Shown piece by piece: positions 51,829-61,012 of a stretch of DNA of 64,000 bases. Under the pieces are notes generated by a model. That model made no database searches. It saw nothing but the letters and a program-made list of their open reading frames with translations, and was not told where the DNA came from. Origin of the DNA: Propionigenium maris DSM 9537. Lineage in GTDB: Bacteria; Fusobacteriota; Fusobacteriia; Fusobacteriales; Fusobacteriaceae. A program made the position numbers and the translations under genes. The stretch spans positions 1 to 64,000 of the forward strand of contig NZ_BSDY01000012.1 of the NCBI RefSeq assembly GCF_027925155.1, written 5' to 3'. How positions within the stretch are numbered: the stretch's first letter is position 1; each line of letters starts with the position of its first letter.

Positions 51829-52602
51829 ATGAAGCATTTTCTGCCTATATTTTTTTTACTGAGCATCGCTCTTTACGCCAATGGGACAGAGGATCTCTAC
51901 ACCTATGGACGGACTAAGGCTGACAGGCTCTATCAGCTGAAAACTAGGGAAAAATATGTGGTTATTACCATAGACGATGGGCCATCCATCCATACTGGAG
52001 ATATCCTCAGCGTTCTGAAAAAAAACAGGGTTAAAGCAAACTTTTTTCTTGTGGGATCTGAGATCGAGTCCTATCCCCATATGGTTAAAAGGATAGCCGA
52101 TGGTGGACACGAGATAGGTAACCACTCCTATACCCATGGGACCTTTAAGGATATGACTCTTGAGGATATTTATAACGATGAGATCCTTGCCTTTAATGAT
52201 CTCCTGAAAAAAAATGGCGGAATTCCAACCTCCTTGGTGCGCCCACCCTATGGCTATGCCACTCCTAAGCAGGTAGAGTTTTTAAGGGAAAGGGGGTACC
52301 ATATTATAAACTGGTCCCTTGATACCTTCGACTGGAGGGATCCTTGGGAGGATTCCCTGAAAAGAGTCCAGAGATACCATCAGAAAGGAGGAATTCTTCT
52401 CCTCCACTCCAATAAAAAAAGCGTCTACCTTCTTCCTGAGATTATAAGAGATCTCAGTGAGAGGGGCTATACCTTTGTAACTTTAGGGCAGTTCCTCAGG
52501 GATAAGGGACACCCGCCTCAAGCACCTGCCAGGGAAGCTTCATCCCTCTGGGAGAGAAGAAGGGAGTTCTTGAAGGGGAGCATAAAAAAAGAAGAATTGT
52601 AG
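51829..52602 (+). CDS. Polysaccharide deacetylase (NodB type)
   Basis: Removes N-acetyl groups from peptidoglycan or another glycan outside the membrane. A signal sequence (MKHFLPIFFLLSIALYANG) precedes the NodB domain: ITIDDGPSIHTGD with the two aspartates, HEIGNHSYTHG with both metal histidines, RPPYGYATP, and the closing ILLLHSN. Length 257. The frame opens at 51721, inside the asparaginase gene, but ATG at 51829 follows CAGGAGGTATCT and starts the signal peptide. It is the third gene of the WYL operon. Confidence 0.85.
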   Translation: MKHFLPIFFLLSIALYANGTEDLYTYGRTKADRLYQLKTREKYVVITIDDGPSIHTGDILSVLKKNRVKANFFLVGSEIESYPHMVKRIADGGHEIGNHSYTHGTFKDMTLEDIYNDEILAFNDLLKKNGGIPTSLVRPPYGYATPKQVEFLRERGYHIINWSLDTFDWRDPWEDSLKRVQRYHQKGGILLLHSNKKSVYLLPEIIRDLSERGYTFVTLGQFLRDKGHPPQAPAREASSLWERRREFLKGSIKKEEL

Positions 52603-52663
52603 AGATCGAAGGATGTAAACCCTAAGCTGGAAACTATCCTTACTTACAAATAAGTATTAAAAC

Positions 52664-52690
52664 AAAAAAGTCCCCTCAGGGACTTTTTTT
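52664..52690. terminator. Bidirectional terminator
   Basis: AAAAAAGTCCC, CTCA, GGGACTTTTTTT, with T runs on both strands. It closes the deacetylase operon and the EamA gene. Confidence 0.92.
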
Positions 52691-53555
52691 ATTTAGCTAC
52701 TACTCTATTGGTGATATAGAAGTTTATAAGGGCTGCTCCCATTATAAATACTCCTCCAAAGATACTGTAGATGTCCGGTATCTCCCCCAGAACGACTCCA
52801 CCTATTAGAGCTGAAAAGATTATACTCAGGTATTGATAGATGGAAACTTCATTTGCCGGGGCATACTTGTAGGCATAGGATATAGCCACCTGTCCTACAG
52901 TGGCAAAGACTCCACTCCCTATAAGAAAGATTAACTGCTTCATATCTGGCACTACAAAACCTGTAACCATCATTGGGGGAAACATGAATACAAAGGAGAT
53001 CACTGCAAACCAGAAAACTATTGTATTGGGTTCCTCCATTGTCCTAAGGTATCTTATAAGGGTATAGGCTCCTCCTGCAAATACCGCCGATATAAATCCT
53101 ATTAGAGCAGGGTAGATCTCCACATTAAAGGTGGGCTTTATTACAAGGACTGCCCCTGTAAACACCATAAGTAGAGGTATAATCTGTATCCTATGAAACT
53201 TCTCCTTTAGGAAGATGCAGGCAAATATCATTACAAAGAAGGGTGACAGCTTATTTAGCATATTGGAATCTGCCAGGGGAAGATTACTTATGGCATAGAA
53301 GAAACAGGTTGCTCCTGTAAGTCCCACAATACTTCTGTAAAATATAAACTTTGCACTTCTCTTTGACTTAGGCATAACCGAGATTCCCATTCTGCTCATG
53401 CTTACTAAGACTACAAGGGCATTTACAATATTTCTGAAAAATAACTTCTGAAATGTTGATACATCGGTTCCCACCATCTTTACACAGGCTGCCATGAGAG
53501 CCATCCCCAGAGCTGACACACACATATACACAGCTCCTCTAAACTTATTATCCAT
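52689..53555 (-). CDS. EamA-family (DMT) transporter
   Basis: Ten helices in two EamA repeats over 288 residues; the first repeat begins KFRGAVYMCVSALGMALMA and the second around LIGFISAVFAGGAYTLIRYL. The RSIVGLTGATCFFYAI segment is typical of the S-adenosylmethionine-type or RhtA-like DMT exporters, but the substrate cannot be told. ATG at 53555 follows GGAGTTTTTTTT. Confidence 0.85.
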   Translation of the reverse strand: MDNKFRGAVYMCVSALGMALMAACVKMVGTDVSTFQKLFFRNIVNALVVLVSMSRMGISVMPKSKRSAKFIFYRSIVGLTGATCFFYAISNLPLADSNMLNKLSPFFVMIFACIFLKEKFHRIQIIPLLMVFTGAVLVIKPTFNVEIYPALIGFISAVFAGGAYTLIRYLRTMEEPNTIVFWFAVISFVFMFPPMMVTGFVVPDMKQLIFLIGSGVFATVGQVAISYAYKYAPANEVSIYQYLSIIFSALIGGVVLGEIPDIYSIFGGVFIMGAALINFYITNRVVAK

Positions 53556-53670
53556 AAAAAAAACTCCTTAAATATTATTTTGATCCTGACGATCATTTAT
53601 CCTGGAATATCATATCATATTTACAGTATAATATCACTATTTCTTTATCAAAAAAGTAAGCTTTATAAAG

Positions 53671-53758
53671 GCAGTGTGACGTTGCATCCTGATACCGAGT
53701 TAAAACACTCATTAATTCATGGTTTTTTATAAAAAATCTACTTTCCTTAGAAATAAAA
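53671..53758. repeat. Dispersed intergenic repeat, family 2, copy 4
   Basis: Starts GCAGTGTGACGTTGCATCC (left arm altered by one change), continues GAGTTAAAACACTC, TTTTTTATAAAAAATCTACTT and CCTTAGAAATAAAAAA. It is just downstream of the citF terminator on the minus strand, like copies 1 and 2. Confidence 0.7.
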
Positions 53759-53787
53759 AAGAAGTGGCGGCCTTAGGCCGCCACTTT
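53750..53787 (-). terminator. Terminator of the glutamate fermentation operon
   Basis: AAGTGGCGGCC and GGCCGCCACTT form an 11-bp stem around TTA, followed on the minus strand by CTTTTTTATTTC. It is 8 bp after the citF stop. Confidence 0.93.
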
Positions 53788-53794
53788 AATCCTC

Positions 53795-55330
53795 TTACTT
53801 TCTCTTTCTTACTACGTCAACAACACTACCGTCTCTGTACTCTACAACAGCTACAATCTTGTCATCGTACTCTATATCTCTTGGCTTTCCAGTCATAGCT
53901 ACAGCCATGTCTCTAAGCTCCTCTATAGTTCTTATTGGAAGGTGAGAATCCTTAAACTTCTCTATAAGATCTGTTCTCTTAGGGTTGATTGCTATTCCCC
54001 TCTCAGTTACAAGGATATCAACTGTCTCCCCTGGAGTAGTTACAGTGTTTATTCTGTCCTTAAGTACTGAGATTCTTGAGTTAGCCAGCTGAGATACAAT
54101 TATACAAAGCTTTGAACCAGCTGCTGTATCACTGTGACCTCCAGATCCACCCATGATTGTACCGTTAGATCCAGTTGTTACGTTTACATTGAAGTCTGTA
54201 TCCATCTCTGTAGCACCTAGGATAACTACATCCAGCTTGTTTACCACAGCTCCCTTGTTATCTGCATTTGCATACATAGAAGCAGACATAGTAATGTGTC
54301 CAGGGTTTTCCTTAGCTGACTGGATCGCAGCAAGGTCGAAACACTGTACATCTAGAAGAGATTTAAATAGCCCCTCCTTATACATATCAACTATGTAACC
54401 TGTGATTCCTCCAGAAGCAAAGCTTCCCTTGATATCGTCCTTCTTCATGATGTTTTTCATCTCATCAGCCACTGCAAGGGAGATTCCTCCTGCACCGGTC
54501 TGGAAACTCATACCGTCCTTCAGGTATCCCGAATCCTTGATGAAGTCTGCTGTAAGCTTTGCTATCTTTAGTCCGATTGGGTTCTTTGTGATCTGAGTTG
54601 TTCCAGATACTATACCATTTGGATCTCCAATGGCATCTACCTTAAGTACATAGTCGATCTTTGTCTGGTCTATCTCGATTATAGGGTTAGGGTACTCCAC
54701 AAGGTTATCTGTAATAGCTACAGTAACTCCCGCTGTTTCAGCATCTGTATGAGCATATCCAAGAGCACCACAAGCTGATTGTCCCTCTACTCCGTTTATG
54801 TTTCCATAGTCATCCGATGTAGGAGCTGCAATAAATGCGATATCTATAGCCAGGTCTCCTGACTCCATTACTCTGGCTCTTCCTCCGTGAGTATGCATTA
54901 CTGCTGGCTTAGCTAACTTTCCAGCTGAGATAGCTTCCGCTACCGGTCCTGAAATATATGCTGCATAGATTCCAGTTACCACTCCCTCCTCTATATATTT
55001 TACAAGGCCCTTGTGGCAAGGGAATATTGAACTGGCTGCAATGGTGATATCCTTATATCCCCTCTTAGCTATTGAATCCATTACCATATTAAGAACGTAG
55101 TCACCATTTCTTAGGTGGTGGTGGAATGATACTACCATTTCGTCCCTTAGAGGAAGCTTGTTCAGTAGCTCCTCTAGATCCTCGTGTAACTTCTCATCTC
55201 CAGGAAGGGTATTTCTAAACTTGATCTCTCTCTTAGACTTTTCTCCCTTTCCAGCAAGATAACCATTATAATGCTTTACCTCTCCATATCCTTCTATATA
55301 ATCAGGAATATCTCTTCCCAGTATATTCAT
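53795..55330 (-). CDS. citF: Citrate/citramalate lyase alpha subunit (CoA transferase)
   Basis: The alpha subunit moves the acyl-carrier group from acetyl to citryl (or citramalyl) on the gamma subunit. The CitF fold is visible: MNILGRDIPDYIEGYGEVKH, LPGDEKLHEDLEELL, HTHGGRARVM, the FQTGAGGISLAV loop and the NVTTGSNGTIMGGSGGHSD segment. Length is about 511 residues from ATG at 55330, which follows GGAGGAAGCAGGT and gives the usual N-terminus; longer ATG/TTG starts at 55372-55375 exist. It is the last gene of the operon. Because the operon makes methylaspartate and mesaconate, citramalate is the more likely substrate than citrate. Confidence 0.87.
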   Translation of the reverse strand: MNILGRDIPDYIEGYGEVKHYNGYLAGKGEKSKREIKFRNTLPGDEKLHEDLEELLNKLPLRDEMVVSFHHHLRNGDYVLNMVMDSIAKRGYKDITIAASSIFPCHKGLVKYIEEGVVTGIYAAYISGPVAEAISAGKLAKPAVMHTHGGRARVMESGDLAIDIAFIAAPTSDDYGNINGVEGQSACGALGYAHTDAETAGVTVAITDNLVEYPNPIIEIDQTKIDYVLKVDAIGDPNGIVSGTTQITKNPIGLKIAKLTADFIKDSGYLKDGMSFQTGAGGISLAVADEMKNIMKKDDIKGSFASGGITGYIVDMYKEGLFKSLLDVQCFDLAAIQSAKENPGHITMSASMYANADNKGAVVNKLDVVILGATEMDTDFNVNVTTGSNGTIMGGSGGHSDTAAGSKLCIIVSQLANSRISVLKDRINTVTTPGETVDILVTERGIAINPKRTDLIEKFKDSHLPIRTIEELRDMAVAMTGKPRDIEYDDKIVAVVEYRDGSVVDVVRKRK

Positions 55331-55432
55331 ACCTGCTTCCTCCAATTTTATATTAAAAATCCTTTTCGCCATCAACTCACTTTCCTTAAAGTGAGAGGTA
55401 GCTACCTTCTACTTCCAGTCCTCTGACTTCTC

Positions 55433-56302
55433 TTAGATCAGACCGATAAGCTTTGCTACATCCAGTGTATGCTGGGCTCTATTGATTATTGGAAGGTCTA
55501 CCATCTTACCGTCCAGTGAGAATACTCCCAGTCCTTCCTTTTCTGCCTCTTCCTTGGCATACATTACTCTTCTTGCATGGTGGATCTCAGCTTCAGTTGG
55601 AGAGTACACCTCGTGAATAGTATCTATCTGTCTAGGGTTGATAGAAAGCTTTCCGCTGAATCCTAGCTTCTTAGCTTTTTCAGTGTCTGCTCTAAGCCCC
55701 TCATAGTCGTTGGTATCTGTAAATGGAGTATCTACAGAAGCTACCTTCAGTGCCTTACAAGCATTTACTATCTTGGTTCTCGCATAGAAAAGCTCCTCGG
55801 AGTCCTTACTTCTCTTTACTGCTAGGTCTGCTGCAAGGTCCTCTCCTCCAAGAAGTACAGCTTCACATCTAGAGCTTACCTTGATTGTCTCATATACAGT
55901 TTCCACTCCATATGCAGTTTCCACAAGGGCATGTACCTTTATTGTTCCGGGCTCCATTCCCTCCTCTTTTTCAATTCTGTCTAGCATTTCATCTAATTCC
56001 TTCATATCCTCTGGAGTTGCCTTAGGCAGAAGGATTGCATCTGGCTTTAACCTTGCCATTGCATCTATATCATCATGAGCAAATGGTGTAGACATAGGGT
56101 TTATTCTGATTACTACCTCCACTCCCTCATAGTCATTTGATTTAAGTGCTTCTCTTATTAGGATTCTTGCTGAATCCTTCTCAGTGATTGCCACTGCATC
56201 CTCAAGATCCAGTATTACTGAGTCTGCTCCGAATATAGGTGCTGTCTGGAGCATTCCCGGGTTGTTCCCTGGCATAAATAGCATACTTCTTCTTAGTTTC
56301 AA
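55433..56302 (-). CDS. citE: Citrate/citramalate lyase beta subunit
   Basis: The beta subunit cleaves citryl-ACP (or citramalyl-ACP), releasing oxaloacetate (or pyruvate). The HpcH/HpaI aldolase pattern is clear: LRRSMLFMPGNNPGMLQ, FGADSVILDLEDAVA, VRINP-like VVIRINPMSTPFA, and the metal glutamate in HALVETAYGVE and LLGGEDLAADL. A GTG at 56311 is the first start in frame, but TTG at 56302 follows GGAAGGTGTTAGA and gives MKLRRSMLF as in the family. It is 6 bp to 15 bp downstream of citD. Substrate citramalate is inferred from context. Confidence 0.87.
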   Translation of the reverse strand: MKLRRSMLFMPGNNPGMLQTAPIFGADSVILDLEDAVAITEKDSARILIREALKSNDYEGVEVVIRINPMSTPFAHDDIDAMARLKPDAILLPKATPEDMKELDEMLDRIEKEEGMEPGTIKVHALVETAYGVETVYETIKVSSRCEAVLLGGEDLAADLAVKRSKDSEELFYARTKIVNACKALKVASVDTPFTDTNDYEGLRADTEKAKKLGFSGKLSINPRQIDTIHEVYSPTEAEIHHARRVMYAKEEAEKEGLGVFSLDGKMVDLPIINRAQHTLDVAKLIGLI

Positions 56303-56317
56303 ATCTAACACCTTCCT

Positions 56318-56578
56318 TTATAGTCCTCTGCTTACTGCTGCTTCTACTCTGGCTCTTATTGTATAATCTAGGGCTCCCTTATCTGTAGCCTTCACTGTGA
56401 TGGAAGTAACACCCATCTCCTCTAGCTTCTTAGCTATTACCTCTCTTATATCCTCACCAAACTGGTCCTCTACAATACTTTCAAGGTCTATCTTAATTCC
56501 ATCCTCACTTGGCATCAGCATGATATAGATATCATTTGACTCTAAAGTTCCTGCCTTTGACGGCTTGTTTATTGTCAT
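56318..56578 (-). CDS. citD: Citrate/citramalate lyase gamma subunit (acyl carrier)
   Basis: The acyl carrier protein of the lyase. The 86-residue form from ATG 56578 places the conserved Ser14 in SKAGTLESND, the site of the phosphoribosyl-dephospho-CoA arm, exactly as in Klebsiella CitD; an earlier in-frame GTG at 56590 would add four residues and shift it. The C-terminal VKATDKGALDYTIRARVEAA matches too. CitC, CitX and CitG, which load the arm, are not in this window and must lie elsewhere. Confidence 0.88.
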   Translation of the reverse strand: MTINKPSKAGTLESNDIYIMLMPSEDGIKIDLESIVEDQFGEDIREVIAKKLEEMGVTSITVKATDKGALDYTIRARVEAAVSRGL

Positions 56579-56667
56579 CTCTTCCTTCACCTCTTCTGTA
56601 AACTTTTCTAAAAGTTTAGCATAAATTTATTCTCTGTGTCCGCTCTTTTTAAACTTTATTTAAAATT

Positions 56668-56701
56668 ACGAAAAAGGTAGTCGCTATGAACTACCTTTTT
56701 C
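56668..56701 (-). terminator. Hairpin after mal, likely partial terminator
   Basis: AAAAAGGTAGT and ACTACCTTTTT form an 11-bp stem around CGCTATGA, followed by CGT on the minus strand, 12 bp after the mal stop. The tail inside the stem contains the T run. It would reduce expression of citDEF relative to the mutase and mal genes unless read through. Confidence 0.7.
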
Positions 56702-56712
56702 CGAAGTCAAAA

Positions 56713-57954
56713 TTATTTTCTTCTGTTTACAAGTGCCATAACTCTGTTCATCTCGTTGTTTACGATCATGAATCCTTCGTCAACACCCATTCCTGGCTTA
56801 GCAAGAACCTGAAGTGCTCCACAAGCCATAGCTATGTTAGTAGTTACTTCTGCTGATCTGTTTGTTTCGTTACAAGTTCCACCTGAGTATGATCCGATTC
56901 CCTTTTCGTTACAGTAAAGGATAGCCTCAGCTGTGTTGTTTACTCCTCCTAGGTCTGGAGTTTTGATCTGTACTACGTGTCCAGCTTTCTTGTCAGCGAA
57001 TAACTTAATATCCTCTAGTGTGTTACACCACTCGTCTGCAACTAGCTCAACATTGATTCCTCTTCTGTCGATTTCAGCAGTAAGTGCTGCAAGAGCCTCA
57101 ACCTGCTTATCTCTGTCCTCTACGTCCATTGGTCCTTCGATTCTTAGAGCGAATGGCTTAGCTGCTTCCTCTAGAGTTGCGATGTAGTCAGCTTGCTTGT
57201 TGATGTCCTGATCAAATGCAAGTCCGATAGTTCCGTATACGTCGATGTGGAAGATTGGTGAGTAGTTCTCATCTGTTCTTAGAGCGATTACTCTGTCTCT
57301 TAGCCACTCTATGTATTCCTTAAGGATAGATCCGTCCTTACCAAGCTTAGTCTCAACGTGGTTAATTAGTGCGTGTGGCATTACATCTGCACCCTTTATG
57401 ATCATCTTATCTGAGTTGTTCTTTCTGTCGTCTCCAGACTGAGTGAAGATAGGTCTCTTAGTTACTTCAAGTCCAGTGTTGTACTCTTCCTTGATTACTT
57501 CAGCCATAGTTACTTTCTTAGCCTTAGCTACTGCGTCTAGTAACGACTGAGTGATTCCGTATCTGATTGCAGTGTGTAGTCTCTTACCGTTTACCTGTAG
57601 TGCATCAAACTCATCTGCAAGAGCTTTGAATGAATCTAACTCTCTTCCGATTAGCTTTGGAGCGATCTCCTTCTCGATTACTGGGATAAAGTCCTTAGCT
57701 AGGAATAATGGGTCTCTTCCACCTGCACCAGAGTACTGTACTGCAGCACAGTCTCCAAATGCTACCTGACCGTCTTCTAGTACAAGCATTACTGAGATAG
57801 ACTCTCCTGCTTGTCTGATTGAAGTGAATCCTTCTGTTTTAGCCTCTCCTGTGTAAGTGAATCCGTCGTTTCCAGCTCCTGCTTTGATTGCTCTTTGATC
57901 ATCAAAGTAAAATCCTGTTCTTCCTTCTGCGCATACTACATCTACTATTCTCAT
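56713..57954 (-). CDS. mal: Methylaspartate ammonia-lyase
   Basis: Removes ammonia from 3-methylaspartate to form mesaconate, the second step of the methylaspartate route. The enolase-superfamily fold has a MLE-like N-terminus (GRTGFYFDDQRAIKAGAGND) and a barrel with the catalytic lysine in HVVQIKTPDLGGVN and metal ligands in FHIDVYGTIG, LRIEGPMD and VADEWCNT. SGGTCNETNRSAE follows, as in Clostridium tetanomorphum. Length 413 is standard. ATG at 57954 follows GAGGGGGACTCAGA. It lies after glmE with a 100-bp gap containing a hairpin. Confidence 0.95.
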   Translation of the reverse strand: MRIVDVVCAEGRTGFYFDDQRAIKAGAGNDGFTYTGEAKTEGFTSIRQAGESISVMLVLEDGQVAFGDCAAVQYSGAGGRDPLFLAKDFIPVIEKEIAPKLIGRELDSFKALADEFDALQVNGKRLHTAIRYGITQSLLDAVAKAKKVTMAEVIKEEYNTGLEVTKRPIFTQSGDDRKNNSDKMIIKGADVMPHALINHVETKLGKDGSILKEYIEWLRDRVIALRTDENYSPIFHIDVYGTIGLAFDQDINKQADYIATLEEAAKPFALRIEGPMDVEDRDKQVEALAALTAEIDRRGINVELVADEWCNTLEDIKLFADKKAGHVVQIKTPDLGGVNNTAEAILYCNEKGIGSYSGGTCNETNRSAEVTTNIAMACGALQVLAKPGMGVDEGFMIVNNEMNRVMALVNRRK

Positions 57955-58018
57955 TCTGAGTCCCCCTCAAATTTAAATTAATTAATAACCATATTTTAGT
58001 GAATTTTTGTATTTTGAT

Positions 58019-58040
58019 GGGAGCCCCTCAAGGCTCCCTG
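58019..58040. promoter_or_regulatory. Hairpin between glmE and mal
   Basis: GGGAGCC and GGCTCCC form a 7-bp stem around CCTCAA, 20 bp after the glmE stop. There is no T run, so it is more likely an mRNA stabilising or processing hairpin than a terminator. Confidence 0.55.
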
Positions 58041-58057
58041 ATTTATATCAATATTTA

Positions 58058-59515
58058 CTATTTTCCTTCTGGTCTTCCGATAAGCTTTCCTTTTCCTACA
58101 GCAAAGATATCGTCTACTGACATTTGGAATCCGATCTCTCTTCCTTCGAAGTCTGCTCTTTCCTGAAGTGCAGCTCTGTTGAACTCCTTGATCTCGTCAG
58201 AGAATGGAAGGTTTCCTACCTCTAGGTATCTGATCTTTCCAGTGTTGTCTCTTGCTGGAAGCATCTTTCCTGCGTTGAACATAGAAGGTGCGAATGGGAT
58301 ATCTAGTACTCCCTGCTCGAATGCCTTAACTGTACCTACAGCAAGGTCTCCGTCTCCTAGCTCTGCTACCTTATCCATTAGACACTTAACTTCTAATTTG
58401 ATCTGAGCGATCTCAGCGTTTAGCTCATCTGAGTCAGCAAGCTTCTGTCCCTCTAGAAGGTTTAGTACCATCTTAGTTGTCTTGATTCCCTCTGCGTTAG
58501 CTTCCTTTGTAGGGATTCCGATTGCCTCGTGAGGAGTCTTAACGATTACCTTAGTTGCTCCAGCTAGTGCTGCTGCAGATGCTCCGTTTGAGATTACACC
58601 GAATGCCTTAGCTTCATCCTCAGGGAATCCACCCATCCACTGGTGGAATACAGTAGTGATCTCTACCTTATCGTATCCCATCTGTGCACAGTACTCTTCA
58701 GCTTGCTCCTGCATTGCTCTTACTGCTGCCACGTCCTGTATAAGGTTTCCACACTGTCCGTATCCAAGTGTGATGTTTCTTACTCCCTGCTCTGCTGCCA
58801 TTAGACACTCAAGGATCTGAACTACGTTTGACATTGAAGGTGGTACTAGAGTTCCAGTAAGTGGTCCGAACGGCTCTCTGTTAAGAGAAATCCCCTGCTC
58901 CTCATACCATCCAACTAGTCTGTCTACATACTGCCAGTCTTTGATTGTCTTCTCAAGAGAAACTGATTTAGCGTAAGGAATGTTATAAGAGATTCCTCCT
59001 CCCTCGTTTGAAGTGAATCCTGCTGCTGTCATGATCTCAGAAAGTAGTCTTGCATCTGGAGTTCCGTGTCTAAGCTGTAGTGGAAGGTTTACTGCCTCTA
59101 CTACCTCTCTACAACCCTTTACTCCGTGGTTTAGACCTGGGAATCCGTTAAGAAGAGATCTTCCTGCCTTCTTAGATTCCTTGATTCCTCTTTCACACTC
59201 TTCATACTTGTTCTGTCTAGTGTATGAATCGATTGTTGATGGAAGAAGGTCTGCTCCACCTTTTTGATCTAGGAAGTTAAGAAGCTCGATGTGCTCATCT
59301 ATAAGTGCTACTCCTGCTCTTGGCTGAGCTAGAGTGATTCCTCTCTCCTTAGCGTCGATTAGCTTCTTTGCAAAGTTCTTGTGATCTGGAAGGTTCTTAA
59401 GGTACTCAATAGACTCCTCAAAGTTGATCTCTTTTCCTGTGTGCCACTGTCTAAGCACTTCCTCTCTTTCTCTAAGGAACTCTTCCTCTGTCCACTTTCT
59501 AAACTTAAGATTCAT
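58058..59515 (-). CDS. glmE: Glutamate mutase subunit E
   Basis: The large subunit of coenzyme-B12-dependent glutamate mutase, which rearranges (S)-glutamate to 3-methylaspartate. Conserved stretches are [35 protein letters not shown] and the barrel segments [14 protein letters not shown] and [15 protein letters not shown]. Length 485 matches the family. ATG at 59515 follows AGGAGGATAACATATA. It works with GlmS, which carries the cobalamin site. It lies between mutL and mal; codon use looks tuned for high expression. Confidence 0.95.
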   Translation of the reverse strand: MNLKFRKWTEEEFLREREEVLRQWHTGKEINFEESIEYLKNLPDHKNFAKKLIDAKERGITLAQPRAGVALIDEHIELLNFLDQKGGADLLPSTIDSYTRQNKYEECERGIKESKKAGRSLLNGFPGLNHGVKGCREVVEAVNLPLQLRHGTPDARLLSEIMTAAGFTSNEGGGISYNIPYAKSVSLEKTIKDWQYVDRLVGWYEEQGISLNREPFGPLTGTLVPPSMSNVVQILECLMAAEQGVRNITLGYGQCGNLIQDVAAVRAMQEQAEEYCAQMGYDKVEITTVFHQWMGGFPEDEAKAFGVISNGASAAALAGATKVIVKTPHEAIGIPTKEANAEGIKTTKMVLNLLEGQKLADSDELNAEIAQIKLEVKCLMDKVAELGDGDLAVGTVKAFEQGVLDIPFAPSMFNAGKMLPARDNTGKIRYLEVGNLPFSDEIKEFNRAALQERADFEGREIGFQMSVDDIFAVGKGKLIGRPEGK

Positions 59516-59569
59516 TATATGTTATCCTCCTGTTATCTTTTAAATAATTTTCTCTGATAGTTTTATAAT

Positions 59570-60976
59570 TTATTCTTCAATTAGGTATTTTTTCATTATT
59601 CTTACTGCTACGTCTGGCAGCTCCTGAGCTAAAAGCCCCATAGCTGACAATATATATGTTCGGTCTACTAAAAACCTTGGATTTCTCGGTCTTAGGTGTA
59701 CCGGTTCATTGGCATTAAAGTTTCCTGATGCAAGTATTCTGTGTGGATTCTCACTGTGAATAATTACACCACCAGTTCCTATTACATATGGAGTATTAAT
59801 AAGATCCTTTCCTATCTGATAGTACATAGCTCCTAGAGGAGTGAATACGCTTTCCAGTGTTCCGCAGTGTCTCGCCATAGCTATCTCTGTAGCTGCCATC
59901 GCCATTGCTTCATCAAACTTAATCTCGTCCTCTGTTTGCGGTACCATCTTTATATGATCGTGTCTATAGTTACAATGATCCTTTACATCTACTTCCTTAT
60001 CAGCATCTCCCAGATATTCCCTTATCTTCTTGGTTCCCGCTGCCTCCAATAATGCCAGCGCTGAGTATCTCATTCCAAGGTCCCCTTCTACGGTTCTCTT
60101 GGCATATGGATCCTCCAGTCCCTTAGGCATTACACCTGCCTGAGTTGGGTGTCCATTTGCTATGGAGTGTATATCTGTGGTAGCTCCCCCAATATCTACT
60201 ACTATAAGGTCTCCTAATCCCTCTTCATCGTCGCTTCCGTCGGCAAGTACCTCGGCCGCCTTTAGCACCGCTGCAGGAGTAGGCATCAATATTCCGCTAA
60301 CAAACTCTTCAGCATTCCCCAGACCCTTAGCCTCCACTATCTTATTCATAAATACTTTTCTGATAGCTTCTCTGGAAGGCTCTACATCCAGCTTGTTAAG
60401 TTTAGGCATTACATTGTCGGCTATATAGTAGTCTATATTTGCTTCCTTAAAGATCTCTTCTATCTCATCTATCGCTGCCTTATTTCCAGCTACAACCACC
60501 GGAACATCCAGCTTAAACTCTGCTATAAGCTTGGCATTATGGATGATACAGTTCTTGTTTCCTCCGTCTGTTCCCCCTGCTAGAAGGATGATATCCAGTG
60601 GAGAATCCTTTATCTCCTGCATCTCTCTGTGGTTTAGTTCAAAGGAGTAGGTTTTCATTACCCTTGCTCCAGCTCCAAGAGCTGCTTTCTTTGCTGCGTC
60701 TGCTGTAAGATCTGGTACCAGTCCGATGGCAACCATCTTAAGTCCTCCAGCTGCAGATGAGCAGGCAACCTTCCTTACAAACTCTACCTTCTCCAGGTCT
60801 GTCTTGCTGCTGATCTCCTCTTCAAGACCAACAAAAGCGTTGTTAAAACCTGTCATAATGTCATCTTCAATAGTTGTTATGGCTTTAGATGTAGCTAGGA
60901 TCTCTTCATTTTCAAGATCTATTGCTGTTAATTTTGTGTATGTACTTCCAAAATCAATTGTAAGATAAACCTTCAT
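59570..60976 (-). CDS. mutL: MutL/GlmL, ASKHA-family protein of glutamate mutase operons
   Basis: MutL proteins lie between the glutamate mutase genes and probably act as chaperones or reactivases. The N-terminal phosphate loop LTIDFGSTYTKLTAID (about 3-18), the DLIVVDIGGATTDIHSI phosphate-2 segment near 260 and the GTGGVIIHSE segment near 400 fit the actin-like ATPase fold. Length 468. ATG at 60976 follows AAAGAGAGATGATTAAAT, a modest ribosome site. The ends are 37 bp (glmS) and 54 bp (glmE) from the neighbours. Confidence 0.9.
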   Translation of the reverse strand: MKVYLTIDFGSTYTKLTAIDLENEEILATSKAITTIEDDIMTGFNNAFVGLEEEISSKTDLEKVEFVRKVACSSAAGGLKMVAIGLVPDLTADAAKKAALGAGARVMKTYSFELNHREMQEIKDSPLDIILLAGGTDGGNKNCIIHNAKLIAEFKLDVPVVVAGNKAAIDEIEEIFKEANIDYYIADNVMPKLNKLDVEPSREAIRKVFMNKIVEAKGLGNAEEFVSGILMPTPAAVLKAAEVLADGSDDEEGLGDLIVVDIGGATTDIHSIANGHPTQAGVMPKGLEDPYAKRTVEGDLGMRYSALALLEAAGTKKIREYLGDADKEVDVKDHCNYRHDHIKMVPQTEDEIKFDEAMAMAATEIAMARHCGTLESVFTPLGAMYYQIGKDLINTPYVIGTGGVIIHSENPHRILASGNFNANEPVHLRPRNPRFLVDRTYILSAMGLLAQELPDVAVRIMKKYLIEE

Positions 60977-61012
60977 ATTTAATCATCTCTCTTTACATTA
61001 CCTGTAATATCG

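Noticed and set aside
53795..56578. Citrate fermentation operon
   Set aside because: No citrate transporter, oxaloacetate decarboxylase or citC/citX/citG is adjacent; the upstream mutase and methylaspartate lyase genes point to citramalate instead.
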